DNA of 64,000 bases from Candidatus Saccharimonadota bacterium (GCA_003164595.1 PLTT01000002.1:19437-83436); one strand, 5' to 3'; positions 43,586 through 53,428 are shown, counted from the stretch's first letter. The notes: generated by a model not told the origin, from the sequence alone. Made by a program: numbers and translations.

Positions 43586-45217
43586 TTATTGAAATTGCTT
43601 GGCCATGTGCTTGGCTAATAAGTAGGCCGGAATAATCATGATCAGCAGTAAGCAAGCGGCTGTTAGGAAAGTTAGCTCGACCGAATGGGCAATAGTTTTA
43701 AGCAACGCCTGTTGGGGCTGAGCGGTCAGTAACATACCAATGACATTATTATTCATATCCTTGAGCGGAGCATAGACAACCAAGTAGGAACGATTAAGAA
43801 TATTCAGTGAGCCTTTGAAAGTTCCTCCCCGAACAAGCACCAATTGTTGAACGGCTTTAGAGGGCTCACTAACGCCTATCCAGCGTGATGTCCCGTCTGG
43901 TGCGATAAAAGTGGTAGCCGAGCGAACATCGCCAGCATAAATAGCACTATCAAGGTTAGTGGCATGCTTAATATTGTCGAGGAAGGAATTATCAATAGCC
44001 TGCTCGGTAATAACCACGCCAACAATATCGCCGTTGGCCCCCCGAATCGGAGTTGCAGCTTCCAGAATAACTGTCGGCGCTAAAATACCGGTCTCAGTTA
44101 CTTTGCTCTGCGCAGAGTAGCCCAGAGCAGCTTCTCGAAACAGAGGGTTGGCGGAAATGGATTGCCCCCACTGATCGGGATTGGTTCCTTGCAGTAATAA
44201 TTCGCCATCACTCGTGGTAATTTCAAAAGATGTTAGGCCCTTGGACACAAGATAGTTGCTAGTTATGCTAACTAGCTGATTGTGATCGCTGCCAACTACT
44301 GCTGAGGCAATTGCCGGGTTTTCGCTGAGTATTTCTCCGTCAGCTAGGGTCTCAGCGCTTTTACTAATAAATGCTTGGTTAAGTACCTGACTAGCGGTCG
44401 TTAGATTGGTCAACGAACTCTGCTGGATGCTGTTCATTAGTAGAAATGAAAAACTGATGGTCGCTACCGAAAAAATAATTGCCGTAGCGGCTGTGAAAAT
44501 TATAAATAACTGTCCTTGCAAGCGCTTAACAAGATAAACCCAAACCCACTTTACTAGAACAATAGCCGAGATCAGCAGCGAAATTTGAGCGGCAATCCAA
44601 AAATAGCCAAAGGCGCTAACCCAGGGGTCAAGCGTTGGGTTGGTGGTATTTTGCCATGAATTTGCCGCTAGCGTGAAAAGCTCAAAACTAGTGAGCCATA
44701 AAAATGCTATGGCTACCGGTCGGAGGTGACGCTCCAGCCCAGCAGTTGCCCGCCGCCAATATAGACCAGCCACGCCCAGACTACCGAGCGGTAACAACGC
44801 CTGCCAAGCGAGTGCGCCCAGGCTAAAACCACCGGCCAATTTATTGGTCTGGTCGGGTTGGACCCTCTCATCGCCCATTATCTCCTCAATACCTTTGGTT
44901 TTGGGCTTGGCTTGCAAGGGGTCAAGCAATAGCCCAGTGATAATAGCAATATAACCCGCCAAGCGGAACAGCTCGGAAATAAAGCTCAGGTGGGCATTCC
45001 AGGCTAGCTGGCCAAAGCTAGATTGACTTATAACTGCCGCATACAGTAGAAAACCTATTGCCAGAAGCAAAAATCCAGACCATTTTAGCAATTCTTTGAT
45101 TTCTCGCCTGGTCTGCCAAGCATCAAAGATTAACCAAAATACCGCAAAGGCTGCCAAGGCCATCAACAGACTCAGTACAAAATGAATGTTTTGGCCAAAA
45201 AATTGTCTTAGTAACAT
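43586..45217 (-). CDS. Membrane sensor protein with extracytoplasmic CACHE-like domain and no output domain
   Basis: A 543 aa protein. The N-terminal half has about seven TMs (residues 10-105 and 130-265). The second part is a large extracytoplasmic domain (about 270-510) with the double-CACHE layout: a long helix (LTTASQVLNQAFISKSAETLADG), then two PAS-like lobes (ITTSDGELLLQGTNPDQWGQ; GDIVGVVITEQAIDNSFLD). A final TM (about 515-537) is followed only by LLAKHMAKQFQ and a stop, exactly where HAMP and kinase would follow. No such sequence occurs downstream in any frame. The start overlaps the preceding stop by one base (TAATG). Confidence 0.75.
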   Translation of the reverse strand: MLLRQFFGQNIHFVLSLLMALAAFAVFWLIFDAWQTRREIKELLKWSGFLLLAIGFLLYAAVISQSSFGQLAWNAHLSFISELFRLAGYIAIITGLLLDPLQAKPKTKGIEEIMGDERVQPDQTNKLAGGFSLGALAWQALLPLGSLGVAGLYWRRATAGLERHLRPVAIAFLWLTSFELFTLAANSWQNTTNPTLDPWVSAFGYFWIAAQISLLISAIVLVKWVWVYLVKRLQGQLFIIFTAATAIIFSVATISFSFLLMNSIQQSSLTNLTTASQVLNQAFISKSAETLADGEILSENPAIASAVVGSDHNQLVSITSNYLVSKGLTSFEITTSDGELLLQGTNPDQWGQSISANPLFREAALGYSAQSKVTETGILAPTVILEAATPIRGANGDIVGVVITEQAIDNSFLDNIKHATNLDSAIYAGDVRSATTFIAPDGTSRWIGVSEPSKAVQQLVLVRGGTFKGSLNILNRSYLVVYAPLKDMNNNVIGMLLTAQPQQALLKTIAHSVELTFLTAACLLLIMIIPAYLLAKHMAKQFQ

Positions 45218-47427
45218 TACTGTCCCACCAATGCTGTTTGTAGTTCGCCACTTGATAATACACCAACCGTAACCTTTTTAATATTCCCTGATTGATCTAG
45301 GAAGTAATAAGTCGGCAGATAACCGATTTCCAGTGGTTGGACTAGCGTACCGTCAGGATCGGCGAGAGCCGTAAGATTATACCCATTAGCGCCAAGATAT
45401 TCACTAACCGAGGCCAGTGAATCCTGGATAAAGACTGGTACAACATTAATATTTGTATTCTTTTGTAGGTTAGCCAACACACCAAGTTGCTCGACAGTTG
45501 TTGGCGACCAGATCCCAAGCGCAGCCACGATCGTTGGCTTGCCATATAGATTGAGTTCGGTCACGGCATTACCATCAGTTGATTGCAGTGAGAAACCTGG
45601 GAAAGCCCGCCCAACCAAGGGATTAGCGATACTTTCAGTCGATGATAGCCTTGGAATAATACTTAGTGAGCTAACTGAGAAGCTAGGAAGTGATAAATGA
45701 ACCAGGCCAAGATTAAGTGCGAACGAAGGGCGTAATGCTAAAGAAGTACTTAATGGCAGTGACTGGTCGAGCGTAAAGATACGGCTAATTAGTGGCCGAT
45801 AGCCAGCGGCCGTAACCTTTAGATAATAGGTTCCCGGCGGGATCAGTAAATGTAAATTACCATCCGGGGTAGTTTGAGGGTTCTGCTCACTATAAGCTGA
45901 CCCATCCCAGACCACCCAAGAACCGCTATCAACGTCCTTATAATATAGAGTGGCGCTGGCGTTTTTTATGGCAGTCTTGGTTGTCGCAGAAACAACCCGG
46001 GCTGGGGCTAAAGCATCAATCGTCTGCAAATACTGGGTCGTCTGCTGACCAGCTCCGTTAATGCTACGAATTGTCAGCTCATAAGTACCAGCCTTGGCAA
46101 AACTTAGAACCCCTGACCACAGGCCGGAACTCGGGTTCTGAGTCAACTCAAAATTACTATTGTTGGTATCGTTGCCGAGTCGCTGGCTTAAGATATCAAC
46201 CGTTGTTGGGCCACCAATGCTATGAACCGTTATTTTTTGATCAACTCCAACTAGGGCCTCGATAAGTCCGTTCGAGTTTGGTTGTAGTACCTGAGGGCCG
46301 ACCGTGATGATGCTACCACCGATTTGGGGTGGTACCCGGCTAATTACTAATCTTATAGTGGCAGTCGTTGCTGAGTTACCGCTCGTGTCAAAGGCTCTAG
46401 CTTCGATGTAATAGGTGCCATCAGCCAGATTAACTGGCGTAAAACTAAAATTCACCGATTTAGTCCCCAGATTTGGCGCACTGTTAACAGGTAGCCAGTT
46501 AACGCCGTCGTCTGTCGAATATTCAATTTTAACAACCCCGTCATTATCTGCTGCAGTTCCCTGGATGGTCGGTATAGTTTTCGTGACTTTGGGTACTATG
46601 GCAGTATCCAAGCTAATTCCCGGTGGAGTTTTATCAGCTGATTTGATAGTAGTTTCAGTGATGGTTGGTTGACTTGGGAGTGTTGGGGGATTGATGGCGG
46701 TTAGGAAGGTGTTGTCGTCAGAAACATCATCGCCGCCACTTGGGGTGGTGCTCTCTACCTGATAGTGATAACCAGTATTAGACGTTAGGTTAGTTAGAGT
46801 AACCGAGTGGTTAGTTACTAGAGTGTTATCAAGCGTAGAGTAACTGCCATAAGTACCATCAAGACCATAATCAACCTGGGAAGTCGCCGGTAAGTTAGTC
46901 GTCCAGCTAATTAAGACTGAACTAGCAGTAAGGTCGCTCGGCGTAACATTAGAAATATAGGGAGTGTTGTCGACCATGTCCGTTGGGGTATTGTTCTGGC
47001 AGATGCTCTCACCCGGGCCAGCTGGGCTGCTATCGCCATAAGCATAGATACCCCAATCAATCTCACCGGATACAAAAGGGCCAGTTTGAGCTTCAACATT
47101 AAGCGTTAGAGTGGCACCGGGTACCAGGGCGCCATCAGTAAATTCTGCGCCACTGCCATCGACATATGAGTTCCATCCATCGGCCGAAGTCGAAACAATA
47201 TTAAAAGTACCGGTTGGAGTTGTAATGGTTATCCAGTCAATGGTCGTACTTGGGTCAGTGTTGGTAAAACTAAACTGAAAATTGACGTCACTATTAGCTC
47301 CAACCATCTCCGGTAAAGAAGAAGCTGTACATAACTCGGGATTAGCTCTAATGCCCGGCGCCAAAAAAATCACACCGACCAGAATTAAAACCGCTACTAG
47401 TACCACGCCTATAGAGCGATTAAGCAT
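45217..47427 (-). CDS. Secreted Ig/fibronectin-like protein with cysteine-less thioredoxin-like C-terminal domain
   Basis: A 736 aa exported protein (signal peptide about 1-28). Domains in order: a beta-sandwich (30-145); a Fn3-like domain (about 150-245; PYISNVTPSDLTASSVLISW, TGYHYQVES); an Ig-like domain with DGTYYIEARAFDTSGN (about 275-360); another beta domain (365-470); a PEGA-like unit (about 480-560; PPGTYYLKVTAAGY); and a thioredoxin/TlpA-like domain (about 600-736). In the last, the active-site CxxC is replaced (IWSPTTVEQ), although YLPTYYFLDQSGNI keeps the cis-Pro loop. It is probably a structural or binding protein, not a redox enzyme. Confidence 0.72.
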   Translation of the reverse strand: MLNRSIGVVLVAVLILVGVIFLAPGIRANPELCTASSLPEMVGANSDVNFQFSFTNTDPSTTIDWITITTPTGTFNIVSTSADGWNSYVDGSGAEFTDGALVPGATLTLNVEAQTGPFVSGEIDWGIYAYGDSSPAGPGESICQNNTPTDMVDNTPYISNVTPSDLTASSVLISWTTNLPATSQVDYGLDGTYGSYSTLDNTLVTNHSVTLTNLTSNTGYHYQVESTTPSGGDDVSDDNTFLTAINPPTLPSQPTITETTIKSADKTPPGISLDTAIVPKVTKTIPTIQGTAADNDGVVKIEYSTDDGVNWLPVNSAPNLGTKSVNFSFTPVNLADGTYYIEARAFDTSGNSATTATIRLVISRVPPQIGGSIITVGPQVLQPNSNGLIEALVGVDQKITVHSIGGPTTVDILSQRLGNDTNNSNFELTQNPSSGLWSGVLSFAKAGTYELTIRSINGAGQQTTQYLQTIDALAPARVVSATTKTAIKNASATLYYKDVDSGSWVVWDGSAYSEQNPQTTPDGNLHLLIPPGTYYLKVTAAGYRPLISRIFTLDQSLPLSTSLALRPSFALNLGLVHLSLPSFSVSSLSIIPRLSSTESIANPLVGRAFPGFSLQSTDGNAVTELNLYGKPTIVAALGIWSPTTVEQLGVLANLQKNTNINVVPVFIQDSLASVSEYLGANGYNLTALADPDGTLVQPLEIGYLPTYYFLDQSGNIKKVTVGVLSSGELQTALVGQ

Positions 47428-47539
47428 AAGCTTAGTTTAACACTTCTAGTCTATATATAGTATCTAGTCGATAGTAATAGAAGCCAGGTAGAGAATCATA
47501 TTACAGTTTTTGCCTAACACTTCATGCAGAACCATGGCA

Positions 47540-48151
47540 TTAAGGCTGGGTATTATTGAGGCTATAGAACAGTAACTTCCAGTTTGACTCACTTATTTGG
47601 CTAGACGAAGACACAAAAAGTAGAGTGCCTTTGGCATTCATGACAGCCGTTTGTTCATGGGTTTCGCTTGGCAGCGTTAAATCTACTCGACCATCAACCC
47701 CGCTAAACGTATCATAACCGTTGAGCTTCTGAATGAAAGCCGGATAAAAGTTTGGATCGGCACTGAAGGAATCTGGTGAGCCTTGTTCAGCGAAGGTAAT
47801 AGTCGATTTTTCGAAGTTAACAATGAAAGATACTTGGCCTAGAGATCTATCGTATTTAAAGCTAGCCTGCTTAATTATTATTTGTTTGCTTGGTTTGGGG
47901 TAGAATATTGGGAACTGTGCACTACTTGTTATATTTTTTGGTATTACACTCGGTTTTCGAACTACGATAAATATATAAGTGGATATACCGACACAAACAA
48001 CAATAAGTAGCGTACCAATAAGGCGAGTATTTCTTTTGTGCTTTTCTATTAAAAGACGGCGCTTGGCAAGTTCGTTTTTTATTCTATCTTTAGTCTGATC
48101 AGGATTTAGTGTCGTCTTTGTCGATACAGATACCTTGGGTGCACTGTCCAT
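47540..48151 (-). CDS. Small single-pass membrane protein paired with the giant surface protein (copy 1)
   Basis: A 203 aa protein. A charged cytoplasmic N-terminus (about 1-42, Lys/Arg-rich) precedes one TM (about 43-65) and an outside domain that opens with FPIFYPKPSKQIIIKQASF. Its start lies 3 nt after the stop of the 5.3 kb surface-protein gene. The gene at 60510 encodes a protein of the same size, topology and motif order (FDIYYPNQKLLPGGYTLNKGSF), also next to a giant surface protein. I recognise no named family; an anchor, chaperone or inhibitor for the large partner is a guess from this repeated pairing. Confidence 0.62.
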   Translation of the reverse strand: MDSAPKVSVSTKTTLNPDQTKDRIKNELAKRRLLIEKHKRNTRLIGTLLIVVCVGISTYIFIVVRKPSVIPKNITSSAQFPIFYPKPSKQIIIKQASFKYDRSLGQVSFIVNFEKSTITFAEQGSPDSFSADPNFYPAFIQKLNGYDTFSGVDGRVDLTLPSETHEQTAVMNAKGTLLFVSSSSQISESNWKLLFYSLNNTQP

Positions 48152-48154
48152 TGC

Positions 48155-51100
48155 TTATTGGATATTAAGATTGGTAAATAGTGAGTAATTGCAATCAGCG
48201 GCGCCAAAGGTTTGAACAGTACATCCAGTTGCATATGTATTCAGTGCAACTCCAAGCATATCGTAACCAAATAGACCGGTTGTGGCAGTAGCAGCAGTCA
48301 CACCACCCGTAGTTGTCGGTACTATAAAGTCATTAATCGCTGTTTCACTACTTGCATAAACCCACTGCGGTCCAGCTGTAGCAATTATAAGGTTGGGCGA
48401 TCCGGTTACCCCATTTGTGCCATTTGAAGCAACAACAACACCTTGGACTATTCCTGTAGCTGAAGTTGCCCAGACTACTAAGCCTGCTGTTCCACTCGGA
48501 GTTACGGCTGCCCCTAGATAACCATCTATCGCAGTAGCCATGGTAGCATAGGTCTTTGTAGTAGTAGTAAATGTCCTAAGGTCATATATCTTGGATAGTG
48601 TTCCAGCTACCGCAGTAGTTACAATTGTAGCCAAACAAAGGTTTGGTTGCCCATAAGACGTTCCGTTCGTAGTCGTTAAATTATTAAACGTTTCACTACC
48701 GGCAGTTGTAGATGAACTGCCAAGCAAAGCGGGCACACCAGAAGAATTAAGACAGATGTCTTGATAACTACTGGCGGCTACTCCTGCAATAGATATAAGT
48801 GTTGCTGGAACGCTAACCTCGCGACCACCAGAGTATGCAAGACAGGAATTAACATACACTTTACTTGCTCCTGATGTTGCAATATCAAAGTTAACCTTAC
48901 ACGGACCCCCAGTATTACTGCCAACCACAGCTGTCGCTGATGCACCAACTAGATCACCGGGGTTGTTCCCTGAGTTTGGTACAACGCCAAATAATAGTAA
49001 TCCCAAGTCTTGGGTTGAAACAAGGTCTTGCCAAGAACCGTTGATACATCCCCTTACATTATTTGATACTGTATTGTAATAGAGTGCTCCCTGATTAGTG
49101 GAGGTAGTACATGTACTAGTGTCAGCGATGGCATCGTATGAGTTAAGTTGGAATAAATCTTGAGATCCATTATAGATACTATTTGAACCAACTAGAACAC
49201 TAGGATTGGCTGTATTAACGCTAAGCACACTTATCCCACCAGAGGATAAAATATTTAACGCCTGCGCTGAAGTTGTTTGTAGGGAAACCGTTCCGGCTGT
49301 AGCCGTTGTCGGTGCCGCAGTTGTAGCCGTTTGCCCTGTATCATAGAAACCAAGCGTACCTGTAGCAGTCCCAAATCCAGTAATAGCTTCAGCAGTTCCA
49401 CTGGGCAGTATGTTTAGCGTTACTGTAGTTCCATTATTCGAGAGAACTGGCCAGGTACCAACGAGACTAACTGTGGCAGGACTTGTCGTAAATCCAGCTG
49501 ATAAAGTTACCGCCTGACCGACTACCCATGGTGTGGTTGCAGAGAAGTTCAAGGTCAACACTCCTGTAGCGGCTAAACTCCCAGATATTGGAGTTACAGC
49601 CGTACCGGTTGAACCACTGTAGACAGTACCAATTTTGGTATTACCTGTTAGTGTTGCACTGGTTAAAGCTGGATAAGTTATCGTAGTACCAGCGGTATAG
49701 TTAACTGATGTTCCAGTGGTAACTGTCGCCCATGTTGCAGCAGTACCAATCCCAGATGAAAGGGAATCTGGCCAGATGTTGCCATTGATTCCCGTAACTG
49801 AGCCTGAATAGGTAAACGTAAGCACATCTGCAGAACTTGTTCCTGTGACAGGAGCAGTCCAGATATCCTGAGTTTTGCCCAGAGTCGGATCGACAGAGCG
49901 ATATTGAAGAGTCCAAGTTCCGCTCTGAGTACCGGTAATACCGGTTATGTTTATACCTGTTGAGTTATAGTGATACATCATTACTGCCAAGTCACCTACG
50001 GTAGCGTAAGCATGAGGCATTGTAACGGTTGCACAAAGATTCGGCGTACATTCAGTATCTCCGTTAGCTGCAACAGGAAAACCTGTAGGGTGAGTAATAG
50101 TTGACGACCCAGAGGATATGATAATACCTGCTGTCGTGTAAGTTGCTGAGGTTTCTGTTGAAGTTGGCGTATATGCCGTATTGGCAGACAGTGCAAGGTT
50201 GTAGACGTATTCATTTCCAGAGTTTGATGATGAATCAACATATGTAAATCCTGAAGTAGATCCACCGGAAGCTGTTCCAGTAGTCGCAACGTGACCCAAG
50301 TAAGCTTGTGCCGAAGCATAACCCCTATAAACATTGTAGGCACTTGCGCCATTTATTGCTGTCCAAGCAGATTTATTATACTCAGTCGTAGTATTTAGAG
50401 TGGCATTGGATAAAGGTGCTATTGTCGACGGAGATACTGATGATGTTCCACTTGAGTTCATGCCTGCAACAGAATAGTAATCTGAAGTTGCACAAGTACC
50501 AGAACAGGTAACTGTCTCTGTTGGGGCAGTAGGAGTATTCAACCCGTCGGTTATTGAAAAGCCACCTGCTCCTATGTTACCAATAATCTGCGCAGAACTA
50601 CCAACCGCTATTGAACCGGTAATGCCTTCACTACCGTTTACTTGAGCGTTGGTGTCAACCGTTAGAGTTCCTACCTCTGCCCCACCGGCTTGGAGTTGTT
50701 GGATGTAGCTACCGCCTAGGTCGAAGACTTGGAGGGTGTTGGAGCCACCATTGGCAACGTAAGCATATCTGCCTTGAATAAAGAAGGAGTGTGGAGCATT
50801 ACCGGTAGCGACACTACCTATGAGTATCGGGTTAGAAGGGTTGGAGACGTCGAAAGTTTGTACAGAGCCAGGGCTACCCTGGCCGTTCACGTAGGCGTAT
50901 CTTCCTTGGACAAAGACACTGCCTGGAGTAGTAGCAGTAGCAACGGTACTAACGCTTATGGGGTTAGCGGGGTTGGAGACGTCAAAGATCTGGAGAGTAT
51001 TAGTGTTATTATCAGTTATGTAGGCGTAGCGGCCAGAGACGTAGATGCCCAGTGGCTGAGAGGAAGCTCCAGTCGAGACACTGCCGACACTAACCGGGGA

Positions 51101-53428
51101 GGCAGGATTGGATACATTGAATATTTGGAGAGCATTAGAGCCATTGTCGGTTACGTAGGCGTAGTTGCCTTGGACGTAGACTCCTAGTGGTGCAGTACCG
51201 GTAGCTACACTGCCGACACTAACTGGGGAGGCAGGATTGGAGATGTCAAAGATTTGGAGAGTGCTGCCACTATAATTAACTACGTAGGCGTAGTTGCCTT
51301 GGACGTAGACAGTGACTGGATTGTTAAGTCCGGTGGTGGCACTTGTTCCCGTAAGCACGGGCGCAGTGGAATTGGAAACGTCAAAGATCTGGAGAGTATT
51401 ACTGGTGTAATTTACTATGTATGCATGGTTACCTACGACATAGGCGCCATTCACGCCAGCTCCTGTACTTGCACTCCCAACAGCACTCGTCGGCACACTC
51501 CCACTAACATATAGTTGACTTATGGGCGTACCATTACCACCGATAGATACTTGCAGTGCGCTGTTGGAGTTATTAGTAACCGTGTAAGCGGTAGTGGTCG
51601 CTGGTGGAACAGTATTTGTAACAGCGGCCGTAGTACCCGTGTCAGTAAAGGTTAAGTTAGCTCCAGAGACTGTACCTAGAGTAGAGTAAACAGAATCGGT
51701 AGTATATACACCAGTAGTTGTAGACCTATAGACATTGTAACCCTCGGCTCCAGTTATTGGTGCCCATGTCAACGTAACAGTTGAGGCGGCGCCAGTAGTA
51801 GTTTGACTTACTTGGGCAGACGGAGCGGTTTGACCACCAGTTCCATCTAAGGCTGTGACTTCATAGTAGTATGTGGTTGCAGCTAGAGTACCGCCAGTGG
51901 TTGCCGTAGTGTTAGCAGAGATAGTCGGGCTGGTCATAGCGGCAAAGCTAGAGTCTACGGCTACCCTGCTATTGGTAGTGTCAACATTTATAACACTGGC
52001 AGTTGAAGCATTCTGCACTTGGAAGGCTGTAGTATTGTTGGTAGAAGATTTGACGATGACATTTGAAGAGGCATTATTGGTAGTTAGTGTTATGTCACCG
52101 GTGGATGAGCCTGTACTTAGAGCCAGGTTACCACTACCCGAGCTAATACTTACTCCCGTGGCTCCGGTGGTGTTACCAATGGTTAGAGACTGAGCTACGG
52201 CGTTATTGCCAATACCCAAAGTTCCGCCTTGGGTTTGGATTTGCAGATTGCCGGTACCAGCCTGGATAAGGAGCGAGCTGGTTGAGTTTGTTGAGCCAAT
52301 TTGTAGAGTCTGGGCTGCTGCTCCGGTACCTATCTCAATTCCATGAGCGGTGGCACCGTTACCTATTTGGATACCAGTAGCTGCCGTACCACTTTCAAGA
52401 ATTAGTGTACTGCTTGAGTTAGTGGAACCTATGGCGGTAGATTCTGCTGCACCGGTCGAAGTGTTGACGGCGACCGTATCAGCATTAGCTGCAATTCCAG
52501 TGGCGCCAATGTTAACGTTATTGGCAACCGTAGTTGAACCTATGACAATGTAACCCGATGCGGCATCAGCTAGAGCAATAGTACCGGTGATACCATTTAC
52601 TCCACCGTTAATGGTGGTGGTAGAGGTAGAATCCGTTGAACCAATGTTAGCGGTCTCTATGGCTCCGGATGAGGTACCGATGTTAACGGTAGTAGCTAGG
52701 GCCAGGGCTCCGGTTGCACCAACACTAACACTGGGAGCAGAAGTGTTCACGTTTAATAATACTTGGGCAGTTTGGGTTTCGACTTGGAAAGCCGTAGGCG
52801 AATTGGTTGAGTCTTCAAGGGTGTTAGCTCCAGTGAAAGTTTGGCTGCTGGCTGCTAGTTGGCCGAACTGTGAAGCTGTTAGACCTCCTAGAGCATTAGA
52901 GTCCATGGCATAAGGGGTAGAGGTTAACAGGATGTAGGGGCCCATCTCGCCATCGCCACCACAGTTTGTCGTAAAGTTCCCTGCTGGAGTACAGGTGCTG
53001 GTATTACCGACTTGGAGTGATAGGTATAGTGGGTAACTATTCCAGTTAATGGCGGTGTTGGTGTTACCTTGACAGGTTCCCCCAGAAAAAAGACAAAGAG
53101 AGCCAAGATTTACTTGAAAGGTTCCGCCGCTAAAAGTTACAGGCTGTGTCCCAACTATGTAGTCTTCTGTCCAGTTTAGGCTACAACCAGTATTGTTAGG
53201 GCTTGGCCCTGGAGTAGTAGCGCTACAGCCGCTGTAGACTTTAAACTCCATGTCGTAACTACCATTGGTAATATTTACGCCGGAAGAGTTAACTATCTTT
53301 CCTTCAAAGCTAAGTTCAGCATTTATGCCGGATGTGGCATTAACAGAGCTGGAAAACAAAGAAAACGCTAGCACAGCAAAGGCTAGGCTGGCGAAAAAGA
53401 TCATGTATGTGTTTTTCCTCCACAGCAT
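48155..53428 (-). CDS. Giant secreted mosaic surface protein with LVIVD-type beta-propeller
   Basis: A 1757 aa Ser/Thr/Gly/Asn-rich exported protein (signal peptide about 1-31). Residues 35-180 match the N-terminal domain common in tail-fibre-like and bacterial surface proteins (ELSFEGKIVNSSGVNITNGSYDMEF in short form FEGKIVNSSG, TSTPYAMDSNALGG). Next come IG-x-GST beta-roll repeats (about 200-480), a Fn3-like domain (500-600, EGYNVYRSTTTG), six propeller repeats (about 660-910), a second Fn3-like domain (about 960-1080, SAYNVYRGYAS) and C-terminal domains with GALYYNTVSNNVRGC. There is no sortase motif or C-terminal TM. It heads the gene run and is probably an adhesin or fibre. Confidence 0.8.
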   Translation of the reverse strand: MLWRKNTYMIFFASLAFAVLAFSLFSSSVNATSGINAELSFEGKIVNSSGVNITNGSYDMEFKVYSGCSATTPGPSPNNTGCSLNWTEDYIVGTQPVTFSGGTFQVNLGSLCLFSGGTCQGNTNTAINWNSYPLYLSLQVGNTSTCTPAGNFTTNCGGDGEMGPYILLTSTPYAMDSNALGGLTASQFGQLAASSQTFTGANTLEDSTNSPTAFQVETQTAQVLLNVNTSAPSVSVGATGALALATTVNIGTSSGAIETANIGSTDSTSTTTINGGVNGITGTIALADAASGYIVIGSTTVANNVNIGATGIAANADTVAVNTSTGAAESTAIGSTNSSSTLILESGTAATGIQIGNGATAHGIEIGTGAAAQTLQIGSTNSTSSLLIQAGTGNLQIQTQGGTLGIGNNAVAQSLTIGNTTGATGVSISSGSGNLALSTGSSTGDITLTTNNASSNVIVKSSTNNTTAFQVQNASTASVINVDTTNSRVAVDSSFAAMTSPTISANTTATTGGTLAATTYYYEVTALDGTGGQTAPSAQVSQTTTGAASTVTLTWAPITGAEGYNVYRSTTTGVYTTDSVYSTLGTVSGANLTFTDTGTTAAVTNTVPPATTTAYTVTNNSNSALQVSIGGNGTPISQLYVSGSVPTSAVGSASTGAGVNGAYVVGNHAYIVNYTSNTLQIFDVSNSTAPVLTGTSATTGLNNPVTVYVQGNYAYVVNYSGSTLQIFDISNPASPVSVGSVATGTAPLGVYVQGNYAYVTDNGSNALQIFNVSNPASPVSVGSVSTGASSQPLGIYVSGRYAYITDNNTNTLQIFDVSNPANPISVSTVATATTPGSVFVQGRYAYVNGQGSPGSVQTFDVSNPSNPILIGSVATGNAPHSFFIQGRYAYVANGGSNTLQVFDLGGSYIQQLQAGGAEVGTLTVDTNAQVNGSEGITGSIAVGSSAQIIGNIGAGGFSITDGLNTPTAPTETVTCSGTCATSDYYSVAGMNSSGTSSVSPSTIAPLSNATLNTTTEYNKSAWTAINGASAYNVYRGYASAQAYLGHVATTGTASGGSTSGFTYVDSSSNSGNEYVYNLALSANTAYTPTSTETSATYTTAGIIISSGSSTITHPTGFPVAANGDTECTPNLCATVTMPHAYATVGDLAVMMYHYNSTGINITGITGTQSGTWTLQYRSVDPTLGKTQDIWTAPVTGTSSADVLTFTYSGSVTGINGNIWPDSLSSGIGTAATWATVTTGTSVNYTAGTTITYPALTSATLTGNTKIGTVYSGSTGTAVTPISGSLAATGVLTLNFSATTPWVVGQAVTLSAGFTTSPATVSLVGTWPVLSNNGTTVTLNILPSGTAEAITGFGTATGTLGFYDTGQTATTAAPTTATAGTVSLQTTSAQALNILSSGGISVLSVNTANPSVLVGSNSIYNGSQDLFQLNSYDAIADTSTCTTSTNQGALYYNTVSNNVRGCINGSWQDLVSTQDLGLLLFGVVPNSGNNPGDLVGASATAVVGSNTGGPCKVNFDIATSGASKVYVNSCLAYSGGREVSVPATLISIAGVAASSYQDICLNSSGVPALLGSSSTTAGSETFNNLTTTNGTSYGQPNLCLATIVTTAVAGTLSKIYDLRTFTTTTKTYATMATAIDGYLGAAVTPSGTAGLVVWATSATGIVQGVVVASNGTNGVTGSPNLIIATAGPQWVYASSETAINDFIVPTTTGGVTAATATTGLFGYDMLGVALNTYATGCTVQTFGAADCNYSLFTNLNIQ
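50690..51450 (-). repeat. Six tandem propeller repeats inside the giant surface protein
   Basis: Six units of about 42 aa share the pattern V-x-G-x-Y-A-Y-V ... L-Q-I-F-D-V-S-N-P-x-x-P. Examples are VQGNYAYVVNYSGSTLQIF and VSGRYAYITDNNTNTLQIF. This is the LVIVD repeat, known to build beta-propellers. The last unit ends QVFDLGG. The repeats are also similar at DNA level, which explains the long spurious antisense frames over this stretch. Confidence 0.75.

Noticed and set aside
50729..52913. Long open frames antisense to the giant surface-protein gene
   Set aside because: They follow the codon periodicity of the repetitive sense gene, lack start signals and give low-complexity products; shadows of the Ser/Thr/Gly-rich coding strand.
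48155..53428. Prophage tail fibre
   Set aside because: The N-terminal and YYNT-type units resemble tail-fibre proteins, but there is a signal peptide and no other phage gene in the window.
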